From Puccinellia tenuiflora (lineage: Eukaryota; Streptophyta; Magnoliopsida; Poales; Poaceae), in NCBI GenBank assembly GCA_012064385.1, contig QRDG01001366.1:186001-250000 (forward strand): 64,000 nucleotides of DNA, written 5' to 3'. The notes below the pieces were generated by a model, which was not told the DNA's origin, made no database searches, and saw nothing but the letters and a program-made list of their open reading frames with translations. Shown one piece after another: positions 21,035-31,829 of the stretch (within the stretch, counting starts at the first letter, position 1; every line of letters starts with the position of its first letter). The translations under genes were made by a program, and so were the position numbers.

Positions 21035-22578
21035 ATACCGTGATGGTTGAAAAGGCGCAACCGGCCCTCCACGAGGAATTTGCTAAATTGAATCTGGAAA
21101 TTGTTCCTTCGGGTTTTCTAGCTAACCTTGAGATCAAATCCACTCTCGAGGATGATATCCAGGCCGCCCAACAAAATGATCCTGAAATCCTTGAGATCAA
21201 AGAGAAGATCGCTAATGGGAAGGCGGCCTGTTTCTTGGTGGATGCCAAGGGTGTGGTCTATTTCGGTGACCGTCTAGTGGTGCCCAAGAGTGGAAATATG
21301 AGGGAGTTGATCCTTTCTGAAGCTCATGAGTCACCCATCTCTATTCATCCGGGTAGCACAAAAATGTATCAAGATCTTCGCCCTCAATTCTGGTGGTCTT
21401 GCATGAAGCGCGAGATCGCCGAGTATGTTGCGGAATGCGACGTCTGTCGCCGAGTGAAGGCGGAACATCAAAGGCCAGCCGGCACCCTTCGCCCCATAGC
21501 CATTCCCGAGTGTAAATGGGATGAAGTTGGTATGGATTTCATCACCGGTTTTCCAAGGTCACAAAAGGGCAACAGTGCTATTTGGGTCATCATCGACCGG
21601 TTGTCAAAGGTTGCCCATTTCCTTCCGGTCCGTGATGATATTCGAGCAAGCCAACTTGCCGACTTGTATATGGCCCGGATTGTCCCTTTGCACGGGGTCC
21701 CTCTGCAGATCATCTCTGACCGTGGAAGCTTATTTGTGTCCAAGTTTTGGCAAAGTTTCCAAACGGCTCTTGGAACCCGTCTCAACTTCAGCACCGCCTA
21801 TCACCCTCAAACCGATGGTCAAACTGAAAGGGTAAATCAAGTTCTTGAGGACATGCTCCGGGCTTGTGTCATCTCCTTCGGCAAAAGTTGGAAAAGGTAC
21901 CTCCCTCTCGCCGAGTTCTCCTACAACAATAGCTACCAAGCCAGTTTGCAAATGGCTCCCTTCGAGGTCCTTTATGGGAGAAAATGCCGGACTCCTCTAA
22001 ATTGGTCAGAAACCGGGGAGAGGTCACTCTTCGGTCCTGATGTGATAAATGATGCCGAAGAGAAGGTTCGTGTCATTCGAGAAAATCTCAAGGCTGCTCA
22101 ATCTCGTCAGAAAAGCTATTATGACAAGCATCATCAAGAGGTCCACTATGAAATTGGTGACAAGGCCTATCTTTGAGTCTCTCCTCTCCGAGGCGTCCGT
22201 CGTTTCGGAATCAAGGACAAATTAGCACCCAGCTATGTTGGCCCTTTCACCATCCTAGCCAAGCGAGGAGATCTCTCCTATCAACTTGAGTTGCCCTCCA
22301 ACTTCCCGGATGTCCATGATGTGTTCCATGTTTCCCAACTCCGCCGGTGCTTCAAGGATCCCATCCGTGGGGTTGATCATGAGGTTTTGGACATTCAAGA
22401 GGATTTGACCTATCGCGAGCATCCTATCCGCATCTTGGATGAAGCGGAAAGGAAAACCCGCAACAAGTCCATCAAGTTTCTCAAGGTCCAATGGTCTAAC
22501 CATTCCGAAGAAGAAGCCACATGGGAGCGAGAAACTAGTCTTTGTCAGGAATACCCCGCCTTCTTCACTCAAGCCTAG
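21035..22578 (+). pseudogene. Gypsy integrase and chromodomain-like tail, detached and with a stop
   Basis: The open frame from ATG 21040 carries an HHCC zinc domain (HESPISIHPGS...CDVCRRVK) and an integrase core with Asp in GMDFITGFP, Asp in IISDRGS and Glu in QTERVN. A TGA at 22174-22176 follows GDKAYL; beyond it the same frame continues to 22578 with the SH3-like and chromodomain-like tail (FLKVQWSNHSEEEATWERE). The TGA is a likely CGA-to-TGA change. The domain is also cut off from the upstream polyprotein by the frameshift at about 21031. Catalytic residues are present, so its protein could in principle be supplied only as a separate, truncated product. Confidence 0.92.
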
Positions 22579-22600
22579 AATCTCGGGACGAGATTCTTGT

Positions 22601-22614
22601 AAGGGGGGTAGAGT
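22601..22614 (+). other. Polypurine tract
   Basis: aaggggggtagagt ends directly at the 3' LTR start, the expected plus-strand priming site. Confidence 0.88.
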
Positions 22615-25600
22615 TGTAACAGCCCTAACTTGGTAATGAAAAATACGAAGAATTTTTCCACTTTTGCATTCGTGTTTGCATCATGGCATATCTTTAAATT
22701 GTTTTTGTGAACAAACAAAAAATGGGAAAACAATGAAATGAGGGAAGCCAAAACTTCCCAAAACCTTTACCTCTTTGGAAATGCAAACTATGGTGTGAAC
22801 CATGTCATGGCAGGTAACCTTATGGTCCAACAAGTCCCCCAAGCTCACCTCAAGTGCATGAGAACCAAATGGTTGGTCTCCAATGTGTTTCCTTTTTCTT
22901 TAGGCCTTCAATGTGGTTCATAGCTTTTGCTTGTGAGCCATGCCACCTTGCTGGACAGGTCTAGATAAATGTATGATGAGTTGTTTATCTTGTGGAGAAA
23001 CTCCTAGAATTTTTGCATATTTTTCTGGAATTGTTGTGGTGCCCAATTAAAATCTAGCCTTTCTGCCAATTTCTGGTCATCCGGAATGACCCGGATTTTT
23101 CCGGATCAATTCCGGACCAGTCGGAATTTTCCGGGCTTTTCCGGAAAATTCCGGATGAAGCACAGTGGCGACAAGGATCACTGGCGCCATGCCGCCACCT
23201 CCTCCGCGCCCATGCCGCACGCCGCCGTGGCACTTGGAGAACTAGGAAGCCCGTGACCGTGCTCACCTGCCCGCATTCCTCTCTCCTCCTCTTCCCTCCT
23301 CTTTTTCCGGATCGAGAGAAGGCTCTCGCTCCTCTCACCGCCCGCCGTAGTGCCGCCGCCATCGCCGTCGATTCGCCGCCGTTGGAGCTCCCCGGGACGA
23401 ACGGCCGCCGCCAACAGCTCCGCCTGCTCCTCCTCAACCTTCACCATCGAAGGACGTTTGCTGGGAGGCCTCGAGTCGAGCTAATCGAGCTCGGCTTCCC
23501 GAGTTTGGTCCGCCGCCCGCCGTGGCCGTCCTCGGCAATTTCCGGCCACCGCGGTCGTCCCCGTCCTCACCGACCGCGCCTACTTGCTTCTGGTGAGCAT
23601 GCGCATCCTTTAGGCCTCCTCCCGTCTCCCCTCCCCCTCTCTCTCGTGCTCGTCCCGAGCAAGTTCCCGCCGTCGCCGTCACAGTTTGCCCAAAATCGAG
23701 CCGTCCGGAATCGCCCGGATTATTCCGGATCGATTCCGGGTCGACCGGATTTTTCCGGACATTTCCGGACGAATTCCGAAACCCCAACCGAAAGATTTTG
23801 AGGTCACCTTGGATTTGGCTCGGAATGAGCCCGGATTATTCCGGACCATCCGGAATATTCCGGACCAATCCGGATGAATTCCGAACCAACAGTAAAATCT
23901 GTGCACTTCGTAATTTAACTTCTTTTCGTTAAATCTTGCAAATGTTATACCAATTTGATCAACATGTTGAATGCTTTCTGATCATGTTAATATCATCTCA
24001 TGACAAGAATTTGGACTTTGTTATTAATCTTGAATTGGATAAAAGATATAAATCCAAATAAGTAATTAAGTTGCTATTTATTCATCGGTGCTCCGAAAAT
24101 TACAAATAAATTACCGAAAGGATCGGAATGATAAACCCTAACCATTTTCATGTCATGTTCATGCATCTTGAGCCACTTCTTTAATAATTCAATAATTCAT
24201 GAAGAACGTGGTCACTAAGCTAAATGTGGGGTTGCTTCCAAATAATTTCCCTAATTATTTGGCTCCCCATTTAATTATGCCCTTAAGTTATATAATGGAA
24301 TCTTTGCATCAATTGGACATGTCATCATGTGTTTGAGCATTGCATCTTGTGTTCTTGTGATTTATGTGTGCTTTGTATTTCTTTTGGGTATCGATAGATT
24401 CCGGAGTCGAGGGTCTCTCTACTTACCCCGACGATCAGTACTTCACGACCGGGCAGCAAGGCAAGAGATAACCTAACCTTCTTGGCATTCTAGCATCCTA
24501 TGATTTTATCAAACTATTTTATCCACCATAATATTGCATGCGGTTCAAATGTCTCTTTTGGTAAATATTAGATTATCCTATGAATGCATGTTCTTTCCCG
24601 AGCCAATCACATGTATCCCTACCTATGAAACCTAGGGTTGAAGTGTTGGCCGAGATAAAGATAGAATTGTTGTGTTCCTATGCTTAGCTATGCTTAGCCA
24701 TGCTTAAATAGGTGCTTTATGTACGTTATTAAATTCCATAATTGTTGATGTTGATGGAATGATTCGGGCATGGTGGATGAATGTGATGCTAAATTAAAAT
24801 GCTAAGATGGCTTGGGTGAGTTGCCATCGGGGATGGTGTTTTGCCTCACTCTAGCCCCTAGGTGCGAGTTCTTTAACTCTTGAACCAAGACGAGCGTGCT
24901 GCCATTGGTGGGTGTATGGGCGCCTTACTGACCGAATAATTTGTGAGGGGCTTGTCAAGGGTCCTCTAGTTCGAGTTTTCCATTTGCCGTGTGTGTGAGC
25001 GGAAAAAGAATCGATGAGGATGGTGGTGCTTAGGATGTGACGGTGGGGCAGGGTGCTGGGAGCATTGAACCTGTCCTTCCGCCACTGATGGTCCTTGAGT
25101 AAGCCTCGTGCATTGTAAAGGTCTAACCGCGCCCGCTCGCCGGCCTTCCCCGGAAGAGGGCCAACTAGGTGAGCCGGACGGTACCAATGGGTAAAATAGT
25201 ACACCCCTGCAGGGTTTAATCTTTTCGAAAAGCCGTGTCCGCGGTTATGGACAGCTTGGGAATAGACGATAAGATCATAGAGATTTTTTTTAACCTAATT
25301 GATATGGCAGCTAAAGGTTGGATAATCACGTGTGACAAGGGTTCACTTCCTCGAGGGTGATTCGAGGGGGTGCCTTGGTGGAGATGAGTGTGGTTGGTTA
25401 CAAAAGGGTTCGATGAGAACCAATGATGACAAATGTTACTCTCTTACCCCTTTTTTGAAAAGTATTATGAGTAGACGAATGCCATGTGTTATTTATATTT
25501 CGGTTTATGAAACTTAGCTTTATGCAAAAGAAATACATATACAGCTTTAGAGCCTCCGTCAGTCATTGGGCCTATATCGCCCTACTAAACTTGCGAGTAC

Positions 25601-26017
25601 ATCGTACTCAGTCTCTCTTTGCTGCCTCTATGATTTTGTATTTCAGAGGAGGGCGACACCGAGCAACTAGGTGGGTTCTTCGTTGACGTCGACTACTAGT
25701 CTGGGGTTCACAGGTGGCAGCTTGGGGCCGTGGAACAAGCTGGCTTGGGTGATGGTTATTGTAGGCCTCTTAGGCCATATATTTGCTTCTTGTTGTTAGA
25801 CAACACTACCCGCTTCCGCTTGTTGAATTGTTGGATCTGTGATCCTTTTGCTGTGTAATATTTGTATTCTTCTCGTTATATGAGTTGCTATATGTTTTGT
25901 GTCGTAGAGTCATGCGATGTGCCGGTTTGTTCCACAAGTCTCGATCTTTGATTTATACATGGATGGCTGTGCCAAATACATAGCCTCTCTGTATAATTCC
26001 GGGGTCGGGGCGCTACA
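22615..26017 (+). mobile_element. 3' LTR, 3403 bp
   Basis: Near-identical to the 5' LTR over its full length, with the same TGTAAC...CTACA ends. Many differences are C/T or G/A transitions, more of them apparently decayed in the 5' copy. Confidence 0.95.
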
Positions 26018-26022
26018 GCTCC

Positions 26023-27238
26023 GGTACCATGGCCCGACATCCAACATGGTGGAGCATGATCGGAGCAAGTTCACGCGCACCTATATGCATTGTGCCACAC
26101 AAGGGTCATGGATGCGAAGACCACGGAAAGGGAAATACTTTCTTAGAGTGCAATGCCAAAAGAGAATAAAGTTTTAAGTTTTATGAAATTTGTAAGTCTT
26201 TGCTTGATAACTTCAATCCTGACAAAGATAAACTTTGCTTGGCGGGGATCACCCTCCCAAACAAGAAAAATATGTCTACAATCAAGTACACATATTACTG
26301 CGATAAAAGGGATTAAGCCTACTATTTACACTTTCTACAAGCATTGTGAATTATTTCTAAAATCCACAGATCAAGTAGCGAGACAATCGGGCTCCTTTGT
26401 TCAATTATCTTGACAACTACATGCACTATTTCCCAACTCGTAACCATCGGTCCGTACCTTCTCCCGTCCCCAATAATATGACGCAATCATGCTAAAATAA
26501 TCAAATTAAAGATGCTAATTCACCTCCACAGATAGCTACAGTACTAATAATTAATTATGTTTGATTGACCACGCTAGCTGAATGCACCTTTCTTTGGATT
26601 CGATCCATGAAGAACACTTGGTGTCACTGTCAGCCCTTGCAGCTGCCTCTGTGCCGATCGATCGGCTGCAAGATTCGCTTGTGCCGCTTAGCCAAGCCCG
26701 TAACACAGGAGGCTAGGGATTCATTGACACAGCTATATAGGTCTACGTCCGCGGCCGTCGTCGGGGAAGAAAGAGAGACATGATCACAGGAGGCCGCAGA
26801 TCTGTAGCATATCCGGCGGCGGACAGGAACCTACGGTCTGCAGACCAGTAGTATATCCAAAGGCGTATGGGATTCAACCACGGAGGCATGAGAGAGGTCA
26901 AAGGAATTCGAGGCTCATTGGACAAGACTGAAAAGATGAGATCGATTTGGGTGTAGGTGGAGCTGGCCATCCACGCGCGCAACGTCGGAATCCCGTACGT
27001 CGAGCCGGAAGTGCAGGTCCTAATCAGACTCCTTGGCGCCTGCAAAGGTGGACGGCTCCGTCTTCAGGTGCATCTTACTCTCTAGCAACGAATCCATCGA
27101 GGAAGAAGGGAAAGTCGAATCGTTTTATTCCGGAACTGTTTTTTCTGACTTACGGGTGGCATAGGTTTACATACAACTTGAGAGCTAATTCGGATAATGT
27201 ACCGACCAAACTGTGGAAGGCTTAACGCTTTTATTATT
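26023..27238. other. Intergenic sequence without a recognised gene
   Basis: It resumes the sequence interrupted by the Gypsy element. A 100-codon minus-strand open frame at 26743-27045 and a 92-codon plus-strand one at 26947-27225 match nothing recognised and overlap each other. Upstream regulatory DNA of the peptide gene probably lies at the right end. Confidence 0.4.
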
Positions 27239-27250
27239 ATATATATATAG
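27239..27250 (+). promoter_or_regulatory. Probable TATA box of the DVL/RTFL gene
   Basis: atatatatatag lies 140 bp before the ATG, predicting a start near 27270-27280. It sits inside a longer TA-rich run, so part of the match may be low complexity. Confidence 0.5.
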
Positions 27251-27267
27251 GTAGGTATAGAGACATA

Positions 27268-27331
27268 GATAAGTTAAGAGGTCGATCAAACAAAACACAG
27301 GAGATACGCATACCTCTGATTTCATGGAACT
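27268..27331 (+). repeat. Inverted repeat, left arm, around the DVL/RTFL gene
   Basis: The 39-bp block 27268-27306 is the exact reverse complement of part of 27744-27801. The match continues imperfectly through ctgatttcatg and actag with a small insertion in this arm. The arm overlaps the predicted 5' UTR. Confidence 0.9.
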
Positions 27332-27390
27332 AGTTTAGTCTCACATTGCCGGAGCTGATCCAGCTTAGCCGACTGCAGTGCGGTGCAGAG

Positions 27391-27618
27391 ATGGAATCGA
27401 GCACCAGCGCGGGCACCAGTGGCGGGGGAGGGCTGAGCCGGAGCTACTCGGCCAGCGTCAGCGCCACCAGGGACGGCGCCGGGAGCTCGGCGCAGGAGCA
27501 GGCGGAGACCCGGCGGCGGCTGTCCAAGAATTGCGTGGAGCCGGTGAAGGAGCACCGCGCGCGCTTCTACATCGTCCGCCGTTGCGTCTCCATGCTCGTC
27601 TGCTGGCACGAGTACTAG
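27391..27618 (+). CDS. DVL / ROTUNDIFOLIA-like small polypeptide, 75 aa
   Basis: Small plant-specific peptide family that alters cell proliferation and organ shape when overexpressed; members act at the cell periphery and lack a cleaved signal peptide. The C-terminus KEHRARFYIVRRCVSMLVCW (about residues 53-72), then HEY, is the conserved DVL/RTFL domain, including the Cys/Trp pattern. The first ~50 residues are Ser/Gly/Ala-rich and unconserved, as is usual. ATG 27391 (MESSTSAGTSGG) is chosen; an in-frame ATG at 27346 would add 15 residues but lies closer to the inverted-repeat arm. One exon, normal length, no break. A TATA box and an enclosing inverted repeat surround it. Which family member it is cannot be told. 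Confidence 0.93.
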   Translation: MESSTSAGTSGGGGLSRSYSASVSATRDGAGSSAQEQAETRRRLSKNCVEPVKEHRARFYIVRRCVSMLVCWHEY

Positions 27619-27743
27619 CTAGCGCTAGCATGGCCGCCCACATCCACATTCTTTCAATCGTTTGCTTCTTTTTCTTGTTCATGTACATTTTATTTTCTTT
27701 CGTTTTGGCCTAGCCGAGCTCTGCTGTTCACCTATATATAATT

Positions 27744-27801
27744 CTAGCTTCATGAAATCAGGTATCTCCTGTGTTTTGTTTGATCGACCTCTTAACTTAT
27801 C
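27744..27801 (-). repeat. Inverted repeat, right arm, around the DVL/RTFL gene
   Basis: Reverse-complement partner of 27268-27331, starting 126 nt after the stop codon, in the likely 3' UTR. The repeat copy at 27804 begins right after it. Confidence 0.9.
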
Positions 27802-27803
27802 AG

Positions 27804-28277
27804 AAAATAAAAGATATGAGTTAAACAAGTTAAACACATTTTCTAAAATTTGAAAGGAAATATTTTGCTTCTGCTACAGGTAGGAGTGGAACCTGGGGCT
27901 TCCCGGTGGAGGAGGCAGCCCAGTGCCACTGGACTAGGGTTTACTTTCTGTCAAGTACAAACTCTACCGATTTAATAATGTTTCGAAACGGTATAACGCC
28001 ATGGACCGGGACGTTAAGCTCAACGGTATAACGCCGCGGATCGGGGCGTTAAGCTCAACAGTACGACGCCCAAGATCGGGACGTTAAACTTATAAACTGT
28101 GGTGCCTCGGTGCTGAGCTGGCATGGTCTATAACGCCTTCGACCAAGACGTTATGCAAGAGGGTATGACGCCCTAGGGGCGGGCGTTATAAAAACAGGTT
28201 ATTTCGTGAAATATTTTCAAATCAGGGGTCATTTTGTGAAAAAGTTGGCCAAAAAGGTTATTTATGTTAAATTTCAC
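27804..28277 (-). repeat. Unclassified repeat, copy 2 (inverted relative to copy 1)
   Basis: Its reverse complement follows 12934-14069 at both ends but is 474 bp instead of 1136 bp, so one copy has a large indel. Shared blocks include the taacgcccgcccctaggg segment, ccgtttcgaaacattatta and gggaagccccaggtt. No coding frame. Confidence 0.75.
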
Positions 28278-29596
28278 GCCCATGTGCATCTCCTCCTGGC
28301 TTGCAGCTCAACCCACCAGCTTCAGAGCTTCGGCGAGACATCGTCGACCAGCGGTTGCCGGGGCACTGCCGCCCACCATTGTTGAAGAAGAAACAATAAA
28401 GAGTAGCATCATCACCGTCCATGCCTGGCAGCACCGCCCGCGACCGCTTGCAGCATCCTGCAGCCATGCTGCAACTTCTAGACGGAAGGCTCGAGACGAG
28501 CCCGGCTTTGAATTAACGAAGCCATCAACCGGCCAGGGATTACACAAGGCCACCCACACACTTACAAAGGACACCCAACATCAGCGGCCGAACGGCGCAA
28601 GGAGCTGAAAGAGCAGCTCACAACGCAACACACATCCACAAGAACAGATAAGAAAAAAGCAAAGCTCGTGGATGTCGCTACCCACTACACTCATGGCCAA
28701 GAGCAGCGAAGCAAATGAAGCCGAAGACCAGATGTGCTGCAACTTCTCGAATCCCCTTGCCGGCGCAGCCATGTCGCAAGGACCAGACGACAAAGCTTCA
28801 AGTGTTGGGCGGTAGCCAGCAAGGTGGCCGCCGATGCTCGAGAGAAATGGCCGCCGATGCTCAAGCACAAGTCGTCGTTCTACATGCGGTGCCATGGTGG
28901 GCGGCAGAGCTGCCAGGCTGCTAGCGACGGCCACCGGTGCTACAAGAACTAGACGTTTCTGCTGTCAGTGGTAGCATCTCCGGCATCCCCTTGCAGCAGC
29001 AACGCCGGCTGCCGCAGGCAGCATTCTCGGCTTCCGATAGTAGCATCTCGGTCATCTCCCTGTAGCAACGCCGCCCTCCAATTGAAGCATTGGTCTGCCG
29101 CGCGCAGAAGCACCGGCGCAGCTCCTCATAGCACATACGCAATTAACGCCGCCGCTTGCTCCTCGCGTGGCCTGGCCATGGCGATGCAAGGCCTTTTTGG
29201 AAGCTGGCGTCAAGAGAAAAAAGAAGAGAAAGGCGAAGGAAATGTGTGGAGGAGCCTGCTTTCGAAGAGATAAGTTATCATGGTGGGCCTGTCACCTTTT
29301 ATCGCTGGCTCCTCATGCGGATGGACGCGTGTCGCGCGCAGAAGGCGGAGGTCGCGCGAGCTGCGAGCCCCCGACAATTTCCGTCCGATATGTGTACGAT
29401 ACTTCCCCATCATTTCTACCTATCTCTTCTTTCACCTCCTGTCTCTCTCTCTCTGGCCAGATGGGAACCTAAATCTTTTTTTTTACCAAGGATCGGAACC
29501 TCCGTCGTTCACCTCCATGGTGCTCGCCTGCCTTAGGCCATTGTCCACCACTTCCGCCCAGACCACGGATGCCGCGTCCTAGCTCTAAGCTCTGCG
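28278..29596. other. GC-rich non-coding region with degenerate repeats
   Basis: No supported gene. Two related ~68-bp units lie at about 28966-29035 and 29036-29103 (gtagcatctc...gcaacgccg). A CT-rich microsatellite lies near 29440-29457. Several overlapping open frames on both strands look like composition artefacts. It may be decayed transposon sequence. Confidence 0.4.
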
Positions 29597-29979
29597 TGCA
29601 TGTTCGCGAGAATTATGTAGTCACCGGCGTTGGCGGCACCGCCGAGACGCGCAAGATCCTGCATCCTATGTTGTCGTCGTGGATCTGGCAGCTCGCGCGC
29701 TCGGCGAACTCGATGTCGTCGTCGATCCGGCAGGCGTTGAGCAGGCTCCGACATGTCGTGTCCGTGACCACCGTGGGCATGCTCCCGATGAGCGCGCGCG
29801 CTTCGTCCAGCCTCCCGGCATAGTGTTGCGCATTGGATCGATCTTGTGCTCCTGCCGCATCCGGTCAAAGCACCGGTGCCCTTCATCGAGCAGCCCGGAG
29901 TGTGTGTAGGCATTGGGCACGACAACGTTCACGGCCTCGTCGGGCCTGTGGCTCTCCATGGCCATCGCGTCGAGCACTT
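29597..29979 (-). pseudogene. PPR protein fragment, frameshifted
   Basis: Organellar RNA-binding pentatricopeptide repeat protein remnant. Minus-strand pieces in three frames follow one another in the normal order: VLDAMAMESHRPDEAV and NAYTHSGLLDEGHRCFDRM, then GRLDEARALIGSMP and RSLLNACRIDDDIEFAERA, then GDYIILANMH. These match the last PPR motifs and the E-type extension of plant PLS-class PPR proteins. Frame changes fall near 29845 and 29640. The upstream end is interrupted by a solo LTR; the codons before VLDAM (SLQ) continue at 46394-46415. Confidence 0.8.
29975..29979. repeat. Target-site duplication of the solo LTR (left)
   Basis: CACTT here is repeated at 46394-46398 on the other side. 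Confidence 0.88.
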
Positions 29980-31391
29980 TGTAGCGCCCCGACCCCAGAA
30001 CTATACAATGACGCTATGTGTAACCGGTCATGCTACACAATCGAAGGTTACTGGGGTTACCAATCCCAGGCCAAAACCTTTGGCAGACGTGCTCGGAATG
30101 GATCATCGGCAACGCAACACTTCGATCATGCCATAAGCTCAGACATAGCTATCATGCATAATAGAGAGATCAAGACTGCGGAACAACTGGCACATCACAG
30201 ACTCTACGACACAAAGAGATCATAATTCTACTCATATAATGAGAAAGATAGCAAATAACACTTCAGAGGTCACAGACCCAACATTACATCAAGCGGAAGC
30301 AAATTTAGTTGTCTAAACAACAAGATCCAAATTATGGCCTAAGAGGCCTGCAGATAAACGTCCCGTGCCAGCCTGTTCCAGGACGTCCCAAGCTGCCACC
30401 TGGGATCCCCATACTATTCGTCGAGGTCAACGAAGAACCCACCTTCCTGTTCGGTGACGTCCTCCTCAGAAACAATTAATAATCAACAAAGAGAGACTGA
30501 GTACGACGTACTCGCAAGTTTAGTAGGACGATATAGGCCCAATGATGACAAGGCTCTAAAGCTGTATAGTGGTTGTTTTGCATAAAGCTAGCTTTTCATT
30601 TATAAAGACATAAGGGACTCATGGCATCGACTACTCAGAAGGTTTTCCATAAAAGGGATAAGATAGTAAACTTTCTTTCTTCGGTTCACCTTGAATCCGC
30701 AGTAGCCAGAATCCACCACTCATCTCCACCAAGGCACTCCCTCGAATCACTCTCGAGGAAATGAACCTTTTATCACACGTTGAGTTGCAACCTCTAGCTA
30801 CCAAATTTTAGTAATTATGTTCAGGTTCTCTATGATCTTATCGTCTATTCCCAAGTCGTCCATAACTGCGGACACGGCTTTTCGAAAAGATTAAACCCCG
30901 TAGGGGTGTACTAATTTACCCATTGGTACCGTCCGGCTCGCCTGATTAGCTCTCTTCCAGGGAAAGCTGGCAAGTGGGCGCGGTTAAACCTTTACCTCGC
31001 ATAAGACTATCCAAGAGTCATCTGTGGCGACAGGACAAGTTTACCCAGCCTATTTCAGCCCCTGCCCCATCGCCACGTCCTAAACACCACCATCCTCATC
31101 ACTCCTTTTCCACCCACACACTCACCCGCAAATGGAAATAGAAAACTAGAGGACCCTTGGATACGCCCGCACAAGTTATTCAGTTAGTAAGTAGCCCATA
31201 CCACCACCAATGGAAGCACGCTCGTCTTGATTCAAGAGGTAAAGAACTCGCACCTAGGCGACAGGGATGAGGCAAAACACCATAACCCCGATGGCAACTC
31301 ATCCAAACCTTTTAAGCATTTTAATTAAGTACCACCGTAACCACCATGTCTGAACATTCCATCGACATCATAGTTATGGAATTTAAACACC

Positions 31392-31605
31392 CACTGGTGG
31401 AAAACGGGGCTTTAGTCCCGGTTCCCCAGCCCCTTTAGTCCCGGTTGCGCAACCGGGACAGCGCAATCGGGACTAAAGCCCCGACCTTTAGTCCCGGTTC
31501 TGTTACGAACCGGGACCAAAGGGTCCCGACGTGGCAGCGCGCGGTGCCGCGCCTGTCAGAGGACCTTTAGTCCCGGTTCTAGCCACGAACCGGGACTAAA
31601 GGTTT
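31392..31605. repeat. Left terminal and subterminal repeats of the CACTA element
   Basis: At least six copies of ctttagtcccggtt or its complement (aaccgggactaaag), several arranged as short palindromes. In En/Spm such repeats bind the TNPA protein. Confidence 0.93.
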
Positions 31606-31829
31606 ATTCAGTTTTTTTTGTTTTGCTGTTTTTCTTTATATTGTTTGTTTGTTTTACTGTTTTTCGTTTATTTTTTCATTTATTGTTTTTCTTTTTAGGA
31701 TCCAATTCGACGATACTATGTATATACAAAACAACTAAAGAAGGAATTACACAAACATCGCCATAAGTTGTCGAATCTTTACATATAGTATCATATAAGT
31801 TGTCCAACCCTATTAACATACACAAAACC

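Larger units (their letters stand above)
14389..26017 (+). mobile_element. Complete Ty3/Gypsy chromovirus, Tekay-like, 11.6 kb
   Basis: LTRs at 14389-17790 and 22615-26017, TSD GCTCC on both sides, an initiator-Met primer-binding site, a polypurine tract and gag-protease-RT-RNase H-integrase in Gypsy order are all visible. A chromodomain-like C-terminus places it among chromoviruses. By eye the LTRs differ at about 38 sites plus one indel in 3.4 kb (~1.1%). At the commonly used grass LTR rate of 1.3e-8 per site per year that is roughly 0.4 million years. Frame breaks in pol make this copy non-autonomous now. Confidence 0.95.

Noticed and set aside
26743..27225. Possible host gene before the DVL gene
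   Set aside because: Two overlapping frames on opposite strands without known domains or splice signals.
31392..31605. CRISPR-like array of short repeats
   Set aside because: The repeats are irregularly spaced, occur in both orientations and sit at a CACTA terminus in plant DNA.
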